From Patellaria atrata CBS 101060 (taxonomy: Eukaryota > Ascomycota > Dothideomycetes > Patellariales > Patellariaceae), in assembly GCA_010093705.1 (NCBI GenBank), contig MU006089.1, positions 1,180,455 through 1,244,454 on the forward strand: a DNA stretch of 64,000 nucleotides. The letters are read 5' to 3'. Shown here in pieces: positions 1-11,101 of the stretch. The notes beneath the pieces are model-generated. The model made no database searches, was not told the origin of the DNA, and saw nothing but the letters and a program-made list of their open reading frames with translations. The translations under genes were made by a program, and so were the position numbers. Position 1 is the stretch's first letter, and each line of letters opens with the position of its first letter.

Positions 1-950
1 ATTCATTCAATCCCTTCCTTCCTCCAATTCCCCAAGGGCAGCCTATGCAGCAACTAGATGCTTCGTTTCAGAGTCTACAGATCGCGCAAAGGCAGCCACA
101 ACAATTATTTCCCAACAACACAGGAGGCCACGGTTTTCACAATCCGCAAGCTCACAATCCTTTTCTCCAAACTTACACCCCACCGCCCGTTCCTCAAATT
201 CCAAACAATTTTCAAAGCTCTATACTCTCAAATTCTGCATCCTTCAACTCAACCAATAGTAATCCTTTCTTGAGGCATTCTCAATCACAAAATTTCGTTT
301 CATCGAACCCTTTTGACCAGCCACAGCAACAGCAGCAAGTTTTCAACAGTCATAGTGCTGTGGCCCAACAGCCGCCTGCAATGTACGGGAGTACACAGCA
401 ACAGCAGCAGCAGTGGAGTCAGAGTTGGCAGCCCCAAGAGCAACAGACCCCTTTTCAGAATACGAACTATTCTGACGCCAGTCCATTCTCCGGTATTGAG
501 TCACAGCAGACTTTCAACCAATCCAATCAATCAACCTACTCAACTATACAGTCCCAAGCACCGATCATGAGTGGATCCACGCAGTCGATGACTCCTTTTC
601 GCAAAGAGTCTATCATGGCTCTGTATAATTACCCCCATCTTGCTCCGCCCAGAGCCACGGATAGTGCCCCAAGTACGCCTGTAGAACCATTCGGAGGCAT
701 GGGATCAAAGCACCGCAGTGTGACTATGCCCGTTCTTGGTCCTACTAGTAACGGAACCAACCTGATTTCGCAAGCCACCCCTTCTTCTGGGACCTTAAAC
801 CCTTTCGGCGCTGCAGCAACTATTACCGGGCCTAATGGTACATCAAGACATATGAGTAACGAAAGTGTTGATTTTGCAGGATTGATGAATCAAGCCCGAT
901 CGCATAGTCCGGACGCATTTGCTGGTTTGAGTGCGAAATATACCCACTAA
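1..950 (+). CDS. 3' part of a probable Arf-GAP/UBA-type trafficking protein (partial)
   Basis: The frame is open from the left edge of the window to the TAA at 948-950, so only the C-terminal part (about 316 residues) is seen; an internal Met lies at 45. The visible part is low-complexity: many NPF motifs (residues such as NPFL, NPFD, NPFG), polyQ stretches and S/T/P-rich linkers, followed by a conserved-looking segment (SIMALYNYPHLAP) and the C-terminal end SHSPDAFAGLSAKY. From memory, this tail arrangement is typical of fungal Arf-GAP zinc-finger/UBA proteins, which act in vesicle budding; NPF motifs bind EH domains in endocytosis. The catalytic zinc finger would lie upstream and is not visible. 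An epsin/AP180-like adaptor is the main alternative. Confidence 0.5.
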   Translation, partial: SFNPFLPPIPQGQPMQQLDASFQSLQIAQRQPQQLFPNNTGGHGFHNPQAHNPFLQTYTPPPVPQIPNNFQSSILSNSASFNSTNSNPFLRHSQSQNFVSSNPFDQPQQQQQVFNSHSAVAQQPPAMYGSTQQQQQQWSQSWQPQEQQTPFQNTNYSDASPFSGIESQQTFNQSNQSTYSTIQSQAPIMSGSTQSMTPFRKESIMALYNYPHLAPPRATDSAPSTPVEPFGGMGSKHRSVTMPVLGPTSNGTNLISQATPSSGTLNPFGAAATITGPNGTSRHMSNESVDFAGLMNQARSHSPDAFAGLSAKYTH

Positions 951-3293
951 GTTGTACTGAGTACGAAAATATTCCAACGTAAGCGGACGTTGGCCTTGGC
1001 TACGGTCGTCATTTATGAGTAGGAAACCATTTGGAGTTGAAACACTCGGGTTTAGGCGAGCGCTAGTCAGTTATCCGCCGTTTAAATAATAATGCATTGG
1101 ATGATTGCTGGTTTCTGGATGGACGAAAAGGTCCGAACGTACTCTATACACGAACATTAATAGAAGCGCCCACATCTGCTATAAACGACCCACTGGAATC
1201 AAGCGGCGTGACCGGCAGCAAAGGTGCCCTTGATGCATTCGGTGCACCGGATTCTCGTAGGGGAGGGCAAGTTCCGTGTATATTCAGCTGAGCTGGGTGG
1301 GAGCTGTCATGGGATTGGCAAGGCAGAATGGATGCCTTGGGAGTTAGGTTTACATGTACTTCTATATGAACGTGGCTGTGCGGCTGATGTAACTGGTCGT
1401 ACTAACCTAGTGGAGTTGTTGTTTCTATCCACAAGGAGAATAGATGTTTTGTAATCGCATTTTTATTGAACTAGCGGTCGAATAAAAGCTCTCACCGCTG
1501 TAATTACTTGACTACAGTGATATTTTTTGAATTCAACGTTGACGACGTCGTGATAGGACTTGTAATTTATAGCCTAAAATTGCCCGTAATGCCACGAGGT
1601 TTTGATCCAGGTTGATGGCACCTTATCCTATTTTGGCTAAACGTTTCGATGGAGTAACAAACATCATATCCATCTTCTCAGCCTCACCTCACCATTTCTT
1701 GACAATTCTGTCCTCAAGGCATAAGGCCGAAACCCAACCTTCTACGCGCTCGCCGATGAAAAAATCTTTTCGTGCAACTCCTGCCCAGAGCACCAATTGT
1801 AAATCCTCCTTATTTGACCTATCGTCAATTTCGGAGAGGAGGGACACCCTCTCATGAATTACAGGAAGGAGTCTGCTTTTGTTCTTCAATGGGAATGGGT
1901 ATCAAACCGGCAATCGTACGTTTTTGACTTTAGATCTCTATCTTGATACTTTGAAATATGATCTACATATCTGTCACTGATGCTTATTTTGATGCTGATG
2001 CCGATAGAGCTCGTGGGGAATGTGTTCCTAACTCGAGGCTGAAACACAGCCACATTCTAAAAGAACTCATGTCAGAGGATTATCACGTTTTTACTGTATG
2101 AAAAATTCGTTCGAAACGGCGTTCTACGGGAACTCATGTTCACTGACCAATCGGTATGGCTCAAGTAGGCAGACACCCCATGTCAAAGGTATTCATCTTA
2201 CGGGTCTTCCGTTACGGATTTCAGAGGGACAATAACGGGAATATGCAGGAACTCTATCCTTAACCTTGAAATCGTCTGCCTGGAGAAGTGTGCTTTAATC
2301 AGGAACCCTAAGCCCAATCATGACAACATCTCTCTTTCTTAGATCTCGTGCAACCCGGACGCCCTGCAAGGCTACCATATCAGTTTACTTTCATATATCC
2401 CCTTCTAGAAAAATCAAGGACGAAAGCGTTCCACCGTCATATATAGAACTTCTCTGTGAAGCATGAGATTGGTCCCACGGCACTACCGAGCTGCATCCTC
2501 CGGGTAGTTCATCGCCAAAGCTTTCTTGCGGATTGTCTACGTTCAATGCAAGATTGCCGATGAGGATCAAAAGCCTCAACCTCTCGTCCGCGTCGGCTTT
2601 CCTCGCCAATGCCCCGAATCTTCAATTATAGGCCATGAAGAAGAAAATGGACCCAATCACATTAGAGTACTCACTATCCAAAAGTTCCACCAAATTTTTG
2701 ACTCAATGTAGTCTTGCCCTTATAGTCGCCAACGCCGATATTAGGAATACCATAGCCCGTTCACTCTCTTTGATAGGAGCATGGCCTCGATCATCTTATT
2801 CCTATATGACACATGCCCCGTTCCCTGTAGTCAATCATAGGTATCACCAAAGCTTCTTTTAATTCTGTCCTCTCTGTTCTCGGTCACGTTAGAAGTTGTG
2901 CATCATCCATCATTATTTCAACCCTAATTCAGGCACCAAAGAACGCAATCCCAAGACCCTTCGCCAGCTGAATGATATCAGTGTCTTTTGAGTCCGTTCA
3001 CATCTTTCTATCTTCATAGGCTTTGCGGTGCACCTTTTTCTCTATTTGGCTTGAAGTTGAAGAGTCACTGTTGCGCCATGAATAGGACTCATACATAGGC
3101 TCCCCCTTTCATCGTACAAGACACCTATCCACTCTCGCTATATAACACGTATCCAGTCTCGTCGTATATGACCGTCATTTCGCATCTACATTCGTTAGTA
3201 ACTACTATCGCTTCAAAATAAGTGCAGGAAACAATATCATATCACATAACCCGTTTATATACCTTCATATATCTCACCCTTAATCCATATAAT
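951..3293. other. intergenic region, no gene recognised
   Basis: About 2.3 kb between the Arf-GAP-like 3' end and the bZIP start. Only short, unconserved open frames exist on both strands, for example minus-strand frames at 1689-1889 and 2391-2609. Neither continues into a convincing spliced gene and I recognise no domain. It may hold degenerated coding sequence, but I cannot support that. Confidence 0.6.
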
Positions 3294-3756
3294 ATGGCCG
3301 AACGACAGCGGAGCGGAGAACCTTCAAATTCACATGAAGGTGAAGATCCCCAATCTCATCAGGGGGATAACTGGGCATCGGTGACAGATCCGAACGAGAG
3401 GCGGAAGATTCAGAACAAACTTGCACAAAGGAAGTTCCGTAAGTTCTTTGATATCCATGTCGGCGACTTGTAGTCCGCTTAGGTACTGACAGCTTTCATT
3501 AGGTGCCAAAGCAAAGGAACAGAAAGAAGAAGCCGTGCGAGAAGTGGAGAATCAACAGCGGGCTGGATCCGCTTATGCTTCTCCTAATCCAAGCGAACTC
3601 GAAAGTCGGGGAGAGCTGTCAGGGTTACCATGGGGCGGGGTCTCCATGCGGCATATTGTTGAAACTGGGAAGTCAAAGACAGAGAACTCTCAACAGAGTT
3701 CGCGCGAAACATCGGTCTACGCCGCTGCTTCGCGTTCTGGTGGAAGCTCCCAGTAA
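3294..3756 (+). CDS. bZIP-domain protein, conserved fungal family with a weak zipper
   Basis: Two exons, 3294-3438 and 3503-3756; the 64-bp intron has GTAAGT, an ACTGAC branch site and TTAG, and joins in frame to give 132 aa. The basic region (residues about 35-50, ERRKIQNKLAQRKFR) carries the NxxAQxxFR signature of AP-1/Yap-like bZIP proteins, so a nuclear DNA-binding role is likely. The following segment (AKAKEQKEEAVREVENQQ) is charged and lacks the heptad leucines of a normal zipper. A later segment, LSGLPWGGVSMRHIVE, is a block I associate with a conserved Pezizomycotina bZIP family of unknown targets. The stop overlaps a possible GTAAGC donor, so a further 3' exon cannot be excluded. It is a stand-alone gene with long flanks. 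Confidence 0.8.
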
Positions 3757-5262
3757 GCCTACGCCCACGCCAGCCAGTGAGTCCTTTCCCGCGCACCTTC
3801 ACACGCGGGTCACTAATTTTTGGAAAGAGTCGGGCCCGGCTTACACCTTACACACCATTTCGCCAGAGGGCCACCTGCTTGGATATATCTGAGAAGATCT
3901 TCTCAGATATGTCCCACCTGTCAGTCATACGATCCAGCATCGTATTTCTGAACGTCTTAAATCTTATGGCTGTTATTTGGGTTTCTTATGGCTAGTGTTT
4001 GGATCCACTAGTTGTTGAGCATGGTGTTCCGGCAGTAAAAGTTCGTTTCGTAATATGGTAATCCTGGTATTGTTTTCGCAATTGCTTTTGGAACTATCAT
4101 TCCCCATCTCCTACGCCCCTTGAACTTCTTCATCGCTTTCTTTTCGTTCTTTTCTCCCTTTTATCTTTCTTTCATAACGACTTCAGCGGGTCGATTCTTT
4201 CTTTAGTCTGTTGTATGCTCTGTTGGACTTTCGCTTCGGCTGTGCCGAATGCAGATGGTATGATCTTCTTCAGCAGCATCTTAGCGTATATACAATATAA
4301 TTATTAGTTTACTCACCAAGATATTGTTAATGGTAGCATATTATTTCTGAAGATCTTCTGACTGTATCAGGGGGTCAAGGACATGTTGTTACTGAGAAAT
4401 GAGATAGTAAGTTACGTTTGGGATGTTAGTATTAGAGCCGGACCGCTTGAAAAGCACTCACCGCCAATCTTGAGAATGAAGAGAGATACGGCGTGATTTG
4501 TACAGCCTTGCGATTAAACACCAGGAGTATGATGGACTTCACATGAAATTCTGCAAGAGTAAATTATCACCCAATAAGGAGCTCCACCGCGGCTATCGCT
4601 CGTGGCTGTGCAAAAGTCAGATGTGGCACATCTACCCGCAACTTCAATACCACCCCAACATCTGTCCAACTATTCGACACAACACTAACATGCCCCCACA
4701 TCTGTATTTTGCCTTGATTCTTCTTCACTGCAGATGATACGCCAATAGTTGAGTCTAAAAGCTAACGTCATGCGCCGCGGCTGCCTCTGCCGATAACGAC
4801 GGGGAGATCCTCCACCGAATCGATTGGCAGACGCGAATTCCGACAGACTCGAAGAGAACGGCCTATCATGGCTTGACTCGAGCATGTTAGATGCGGCTAA
4901 AAGTTTCTTTAATGGCACAGTCATCCAATCTCGAGCACTCGAAGGGTAGAGAGCCCCCTGGACGACGTTGTCCTCCATCATATCTGTGAACCATGCCGCC
5001 CAGGCAGACGAACTGCTACTCCCATGATTCTACCATCGCGGGGAGGAGCGATTCATCGCCCTGGAGGACAGTGGTTCCCTTTGTGGCGTCGTTGTGGTTA
5101 GACGCCGCTAAAGGGCCCTGCTCGCCGTGCATTCATAACGATATTCCCCTCCTACGGCGGAGTTGGGGGAGAGCGAAGTACTTATATCGAGAGTCGGGTT
5201 GTCTCGAAAGATACGGCAATCAGGAACGACGACGATTTTTTTTTTCCGAACTATCTTAAACT
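3757..5262. other. intergenic region between bZIP and SWIM genes
   Basis: Holds the palindrome at 3885-3910, T/C-rich tracts near 4130-4200 and, just before the next start, a T run at 5231-5240. A minus-strand open frame (4685-4981) and intron-like signals on the minus strand at about 4263-4305 do not combine into a gene I can defend. No RNA gene was seen. Confidence 0.5.
3885..3910. repeat. 26-bp perfect palindrome
   Basis: Bases 3885-3910 are identical to their own reverse complement (core GAGAAGATCTTCTC). With one mismatch the symmetry extends to 3881-3914. It lies about 130 bp behind the bZIP stop. The inner 10-mer GAAGATCTTC recurs at 4349-4358. It could form a cruciform, a 3'-UTR hairpin or a dimer-binding site; the sequence alone does not say which. 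Confidence 0.85.
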
Positions 5263-6752
5263 TTGATGACTTCGCCGATCGATGAATTCAGGAGACTCTC
5301 CCTGAAGACGAAGATGGTGCCTACGACGCGCAGTCAGAGCATGGCTTCTCAATCGGCGCCGCCGGCGCGGGCGGTCGACGAGAACCCCGGACGGGTCACG
5401 ACGAATGCGGGCGTCACTTACGATTTGGAGGCTTTGGATCAGGTGGGGAGACGGTATGCGAGGCTTGCGTTCGATGAGTTCAACGGTATCAATTTGGATT
5501 ACTTCACTGAGTTTGCGGATGATGGGTTTTATGCGTTTCAGATCACGGATAGGGTGTCGGTGCGGATAGGGAATGATGGCACCGACTATGCGGTCCCGAA
5601 CTGTACTTGCGGGGCGAACGAGGGGGATCAGGCGTGTAAGGTAATTGTTCACCTCCAGCGTTCAGTGGTAGAATAATCTTATCATTCATATAGCATATAT
5701 TCTGGTTGTGGGACCAGTTGGTTCAATCAGCTCCCCGGGCACCACCATTGTGCAAGCTGGAGAAGGACGGATCCCGCATACACAACAAGTCTCCCTATCA
5801 GTTAATCATGGACGTCGGCACCTCGGAGCTCGAAGAGAACAGGAGATGGCGCCACAGCACTCGCGAAGCTGAAGTCACCAACGTAAGAGAGCCAGCACAA
5901 GACACGGATCTCAGCGACGACAGCAGCGACGACTCTATCGACTTAGACCAGCGCATCGAGGAAATCCAAGACATGCTCTCCGTTTTCGAGCCGATCAAGA
6001 TGTTTGCGGAAGCTTCTGGTGGGACCAGTCTCGTGACCGCTTTGTCCCGCCACGCCTCTTACCCACGCATCTACAAAGCCTTTAGCGAAATCGTCGCACA
6101 GAGAGCCAGCAGGGAAGCATCCTTCTTTCAGCGTCTCCGCGCGGTCATCAACCCAGACATCCGGGCCGAGGCATGCTTCGAGAAGATCAGACGCAGGGTG
6201 GAAAGGTCATTCGAGGCCCTGAACGAACACATGTTGCACGGACCCACGGGGCCCAGTCCCCGTCATGACGTCGTGCACTGCGCCCACGATCTTAGGGAGA
6301 TGGTAGCCGCGATAGAGTCCGAGTTCGAAGAGCGACGCGATAGTCTTAGTCCAGCTGGCGGAGCGAACGTGGCCAACGGCGCCGTTGCGGCCCTCCTCGA
6401 TATCCTCGAAGGTGTGGTGGAGCGGAACAAAGACGCCTACGCCGATATCGACTGGGCCCGCGTCGCGGGCGAGAACGAACCCGCTCGGCAGGTTAATCTG
6501 TATGCGCAGCTCATCGGGCAGCCGGGAGAGGAGGACGAGGGCGACTTTGTGCTGGAGCAGCTGAGGAAGTTCCCGGATAGTGTTCGCCTCAATCACGTGG
6601 AGAGGTTGGATGGGATTTTGCAGACTTTGAAGGCACACGGGGCGCCGGGGAGGTATCTGAGTGCTTTTGGAAATCTGGTGGGGAGTGATGACCGGAAGCG
6701 GAAGGGCGGGGAGCAGGCGGGAAGGAGCAGCTCAAGGAGGAGGGTGAGGTAG
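5263..6752 (+). CDS. SWIM-type zinc-finger protein
   Basis: Exons 5263-5640 and 5694-6752 (53-bp phase-0 intron, GTAATT...ATAG) give 478 aa. Splicing creates the zinc-finger signature: C114-x-C116-x8-C125-x-H127, followed by IFWLWDQL. This is the CxCx(n)CxH pattern of SWIM domains and is invisible in either exon alone, which supports the intron. The N-terminal 110 residues and the long C-terminal helical part (residues about 150-460) have no other domain I recognise; the C-terminus ends in a basic tail (RKRKGGEQ, SSSRRRVR) that could be a nuclear signal. SWIM domains bind DNA or protein partners, so a nuclear role is inferred. The initiator is the first Met of MMTSPID; Met17 is a possible alternative. 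Exons are rich in G/C third positions. Confidence 0.8.
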
Positions 6753-8345
6753 GTAGGTACCTTTGGGAAGGCAGGTGAGATTGTCGGGCGTACTTTCCTT
6801 CGTTTACTTTCTTTCGTTGTACTTCGTTTTTCCTTTATGTATTTTTATTACATTCTTTTGGTGGTTCAGATAGTAGTGGATTTTTCATCGTTTCCACTTT
6901 CTTCTTTCCTGGAACCCTGGCGGTCCCTTAGGTTTCCTTTGTCAATACTTCCATGTGATTCTTTCTTTCACTCTCTATGGCACTTGATCTAAACGAGCCT
7001 TGCAGGTCGGCTTTCTGTGTAGGGTCTTGTGTCGTTTTCTTGTTGTTAACTGTAGTCTAAAGCTTGGGTAGTTGTAATCGATCAATAGTGTATCCAAGGA
7101 CTCCGAGACCCTAGAAGTGTAGTGACCTTCGTTCTGATGGGCTCAAGGGTTGTATTGTACAGCCGTTCTACCCTGAACACATGCATCTTAATCTATACCG
7201 TATGCTGTGGCCTGCATCTCATACTTACTTCGTATCGGGATGGTTCTACCTTACTTGGCCTGAATGATAATGTAGTCCATGATTCGCCAGAGCTGCATCT
7301 GGGCGTACAATATTGCAGTAGTTATAACCGCGTACTAAGAATGTGGTACTATATTAATCGTGGGATAGGGGGGGTTGTTTGATCGCTAGAATGCGTGTAC
7401 TATTGTAGAAGTGGTGCGGAGGTCATTCAACCATGACTGAATTTATTCTAGCGACAGACTTGGAAGTGGTTGGCGGTTTTGCGGGGAAGGAAAGCTTGTT
7501 GATCAGCTATGGTAAGGTATGGTACTAATACCTTATCGATATTTGGTTGGTGATGTTATAGTAGGATGTACGGTACGGTACTGTACTGTATGGAGTTATC
7601 TGTACCTTTGAGAGCGAGATGCATGGCGTACAATACGAGTGCATCTGCATATCCGGGCGTGGAGATGGGGATAAAGATGATTCGGGTGGAACTGGCTTGT
7701 ACTGTACCTTACTGAGGTGTAAATGACCCAACATTACATCATGTTTCAAAGCTGCGTGAGTCTGATACAATCTGTACCGTACTTGCGGTACTGACGACAT
7801 GTTTGTGATGATGATGGTGGTGTTATCTTGTCGTGAGTACCTTATGGTGATATATAATGGGAAAGGGACCATCCAAGAGGGGCAAGCACGACCCCTTTGA
7901 TCTCCTATATAAAACCATATAAAACAGAGGCTTGGATGGGCCAGAAGGTCTGGAGTCCCCACTTACTGGCGCGTCTCCATACCCCCCGCAGACAAGATTA
8001 CGCAGCTTGAACCTATCAAAGGAGACTAAAGGAGTCTTGTTCATTCATCCCCGCCCCCCGCTTTCTACCAAAGCAACTAGATCCGCGAGCCAACGACGTC
8101 TTGGGCCATCTAAGAGCCAAATCCTCCACCAAGCCCTAAACGTATCTTACATTTCCAGCTTCCCTTACCTACTCAAACACTCCACAAAAGCAAACACACT
8201 CCCCGTCCTCACACTTCTCCTATTCTATTCTTCTTCCTTCCACAACTCAGATTCCTCATCCGACCCATCAATCAACCAGCTCACAACTCCATCATTTTGC
8301 CATCCCTTCATTGTCAATAAACAAACAACCTACGAAAGCACATTC
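6753..8345. other. intergenic region with GTAC-type repeats and CT-rich leader
   Basis: 6780-6990 is T-rich, as expected for a 3' UTR. 7571-7593, 7699-7707 and 7771-7792 carry clustered GTACGGTAC/GTACTGTAC repeats. 8150-8340 is strongly pyrimidine-rich, as in many fungal leaders, and the reading frame is open upstream of the ATG at 8346 without obvious conservation. No gene recognised. Confidence 0.5.
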
Positions 8346-9171
8346 ATGTCTTCCGATCGCAACTCCCCTCCTCTTCCATCACCCCCTCTCGCCGACCGTA
8401 GAAGGGCCTCGATAACTGGCTCCACGTTCGCAGAGCTGTTCAGTCGCTCCCCTCCGTCTACCAGCTCGAGCCATTATCCAGGTCCCATCACTTCCGCTGC
8501 AGCTCAAGCCCAGCGTCGACGTCTATCCCTCACCACCGTCGGCTTGTCTCCTACCCAAGGACAGACTTCCCCCTTCGGTACCGCTCGATCCCGAGGCGAG
8601 AGCATCTCTTCCGCCAACTCCGCCTCAGTCGACGAGTCCCCCTTCGAAGACGGCGATGCCCCCGCTCCCGCTAACCCCTCTACCGCTTTCGGACGCCGCC
8701 TCAGCTTCGGTGCACGTGCTCTGCGGGACGTGAGGACGGGCGGCAGCAGTGGAAACGGGAATGGCAATGGTAGACCCTCCGTTGATAAGTCCTTCTCTCC
8801 CCCGACTGCCAAAGGTCGAGGTTTGTCACATTCATCCACACACCTTGGCCTCAAAAAGGGCCCTTCTCCACTCTACAGAATAACCATATTCATAATCATT
8901 ACAACCATATGCTTGACTGTATCATTTGCTGACATGTATATTACAACCTATAGGTGAAGGTTTCAGTTTCGCCGAGAATCTCCGCTCCAGAGCCGAGCGT
9001 ACCTCCATTTCCGGTGTCTCCGGTCATCATCCGGCTCCCCCTAATCCGAACCACCAGCGAGCGAAGAGTGTAGCGATAATGGAACCTCCCGTAAAGGAAG
9101 TTCCCAGGACACCGAAGGTACCCGATGCATTCCAAGAGCGTATTTTGAAAGGCGACTTCTATATGGACTAA
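8346..9171 (+). CDS. conserved fungal protein with C-terminal FQERILKGDFYMD motif
   Basis: Exons 8346-8820 and 8954-9171; the 133-bp intron (GTTTGT...CTATAG) splits a Gly codon, and the product is 230 aa. It is Ser/Pro/Arg-rich and probably largely disordered. Features are an N-terminal RRRASITGSTFAELF block, RRRLSLTTVGLSP, RRLSFGARALRDVR, then GFSFAENLRSRAERTS and the C-terminal PDAFQERILKGDFYMD. The R-R-x-S motifs look like phosphorylation sites for basophilic kinases. I associate this tail and the GFSFAENLRSRAE block with a conserved uncharacterised Pezizomycotina family; the function is unknown. The start at MSSDRNS was chosen because the conserved part begins there, although the frame is open further upstream. 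Exon 2 carries the best conserved segment, which supports the intron. Confidence 0.75.
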
Positions 9172-10176
9172 TGTGGTGTCAATACCATTCGACGCAAATG
9201 CCGTTCCGCTCTGTCCAATGGTTTGCCGGTATCTCTGTTCCTCTTTCCCATCCCCTGCCGAATTCGACACTTTTATTGTCTTTCCCGGCGTCGATATATG
9301 TCTAAACATTGCAATTCCATGCAGTCTTAACGAGAGCACGATTGATCCGACACCAAAATTCAATGGAGCCATTCATTCTCGGCGTTACGAGCGAGGTCAT
9401 TTCGATTACCTCAACCCTCCCACTATGGAGGAACGTTTTCATCCCATCTCCCCTAGGCGTACAAGAAAAAAGACAAAAGATCGAAGGGTTATCTTAACGG
9501 ATTTCCGGAAAAAAGTGCCTCTAAATGGTTATCTTTTCCCCTTTTCGGCCAATGGCCCGCTTTCACGGAGTTTTGGACCTACTTACCATTCTACGGATGC
9601 TGATGCGTCCCTATCAGTCCCGCACTGCTACTATATTCACGGCATCTGGGCTACTTGTCTTTACCCGCACTGCCGGGAGCAGACACACGTTGAGTCTTTT
9701 TCGCCATTAAGTTATATATTGTTTCAACAGGATCAGGAACTGCGAATCCTTAAATTGTCGCACGGTGGACGGTAGGGCACGGGCGTAACGGTTTCTAGAT
9801 TCTCTTTTTCTCTTCTATATTAGCTGTACAATCGTTTGTTCTACTTCTACTTCTTCAAAATGAGCCTGGAACTTTCTTTGCTTGGCTCGATGAGGGGCAG
9901 AATGGAGGGACTGGCTGCACTTGGGGATTCACGCTACGAATATTTCGTCTAGTATAAAGGATAGGAATGTATAAATTACTTTTTAACATTTAGGTCGGAT
10001 GATATTTGGTGATTAAACCTGATTTTCACCCTTGGAGCAACTTATAGTGCCAATCATCTTTTATCGTAAATGTGAAGATTCTAGAAACAAGATGGTACCT
10101 TCCTTACCCTTCGTACAGTACATGAACCCTTCATTTTCAATGTCCAACTTCGATGACCATCCAAACTTTGGAGCTT
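9172..10176. other. intergenic region between convergent genes
   Basis: A plus-strand open frame runs from 9173 to 9775 just behind the previous stop, but its composition is unlike a protein and I recognise no domain; it is most likely 3' UTR. The rest is A/T-rich. No RNA gene or repeat seen. Confidence 0.5.
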
Positions 10177-11101
10177 TCACAACTTCGACGGCAGCCACCT
10201 CGGCTCCCTCTTCTCCGCGAACGCTCTCAGCCCCTCCTTCGCGTTCTCCCCACCGATCAAAGCCTCGCCGAACCTCTCCTGCGTGATCTGATAAGCGCGC
10301 TCCACGCTTGCAGTCTCCCACGCCTGCCTCAAACCCGCCCTCGTCACTATTGCCGCATCCGGAGATATCTTCGCAACCTGTTTTGCAAGCTCTACAGCTT
10401 CTTCTACCAAAGACTCGGGCGTGCGCGAAATGTGATTGATCAACCGCAGTTCTTTGGCTTCTTGCGCGTTGAGCGTTCTGCCCGTCAGCGCGATCTCGCT
10501 CGCGACTTGTAACCCGACGGTGCGTATGAGGCGCGGTAGCCCGCCCGCGCCGGCGTAGATGCCGCGGAGGGCTTCGGGGAGGCCGAATGTTGCGGTTGGA
10601 GAGGCGATTGTCATGTCACTTGTACAGGTGTCAGTCTTGCGCAATGTCCTGTAATTGGTAGGATATCCCTTCCAAGCCACACGGGACTCACCAGTTCAAA
10701 CAAATCTCAAACCCCCCGCCCAGCGCAACGCCGTTGACGGCCGCGATCACCGGTTTCCTCCCTTCCCTTCTACTCAGGCCCGCAAAGCCGCTGCGAGGAT
10801 GCCGTCGCTGGGCCGCCTCGGCGGGGGTGGGGGGAGGTGCGTCCCGTAGTTGGCGGAGCTCGAGCAGGTCCTGGCCCGCGCAGAAGGCTTTTGTGCCGGC
10901 GCCGGTTATGATGGCGACGCGGAGAGTGGGCGAGGCGTCGTACCAGGTGAGCAGGGCGGAGAGGTCCCAGTGCGCGCTGTGGGGGAGGGCGTTCATGGAA
11001 GAGGGTCGGTTGAGGGTTATTAGGAGGGTGTGAGGGGTCGGGTGGGTGAGGAGGTAGGTTTGTGAGGAGGGTGGTGGGCTGGTCGGTGCGGAGGAGGACA
11101 T
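10177..11101 (-). CDS. peroxisomal enoyl-CoA hydratase/isomerase family protein
   Basis: Minus strand; exons 10692-11101 and 10177-10618 with a 73-bp intron (GTGAGT, CTGAC branch site, CAAG) give 283 aa. This is the crotonase fold: ITLNRPSSMNAL, then GAGTKAFCAGQDL (oxyanion hole), VIAAVNGVALGGGFEICLNCD, and FGLPEALRGIYAGAGG after the splice. The protein ends in PSKL, so the last three residues SKL are a canonical PTS1 peroxisomal import signal. The likely role is hydration or isomerisation of enoyl-CoA thioesters in beta-oxidation or a related peroxisomal pathway; the substrate cannot be read from sequence. The ATG at 11101 is preferred because upstream in-frame sequence is not conserved. The gene is divergent from the GT61 gene. 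A related 3-hydroxyisobutyryl- or methylglutaconyl-CoA activity is possible. Confidence 0.9.

Noticed and set aside
4185-4500. Minus-strand intron-like signals (GTGAGT, ACTAAT, TAAG) before a short frame ending in AKVQQSIQQTKERIDPLKSL.
   Set aside because: Every upstream exon tried runs into an in-frame stop, so no complete small gene can be assembled.
4001-4593. GGATCCACTAGTT at about 4001 and GAGCTCCACCGCGG at about 4580 match pieces of a common cloning-vector polylinker.
   Set aside because: Each is only 13-14 bp, they are 570 bp apart in inverted arrangement, and no further vector sequence adjoins either. Short matches of this kind are expected by chance, so contamination is not supported.
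4685-4981. 98-codon minus-strand open frame upstream of the SWIM gene.
   Set aside because: No domain, no splice continuation, and it overlaps the likely SWIM promoter.
9173-9775. 200-codon plus-strand open frame directly behind the conserved FYMD-ending protein.
   Set aside because: Composition and lack of any motif suggest open 3' UTR sequence rather than a gene.
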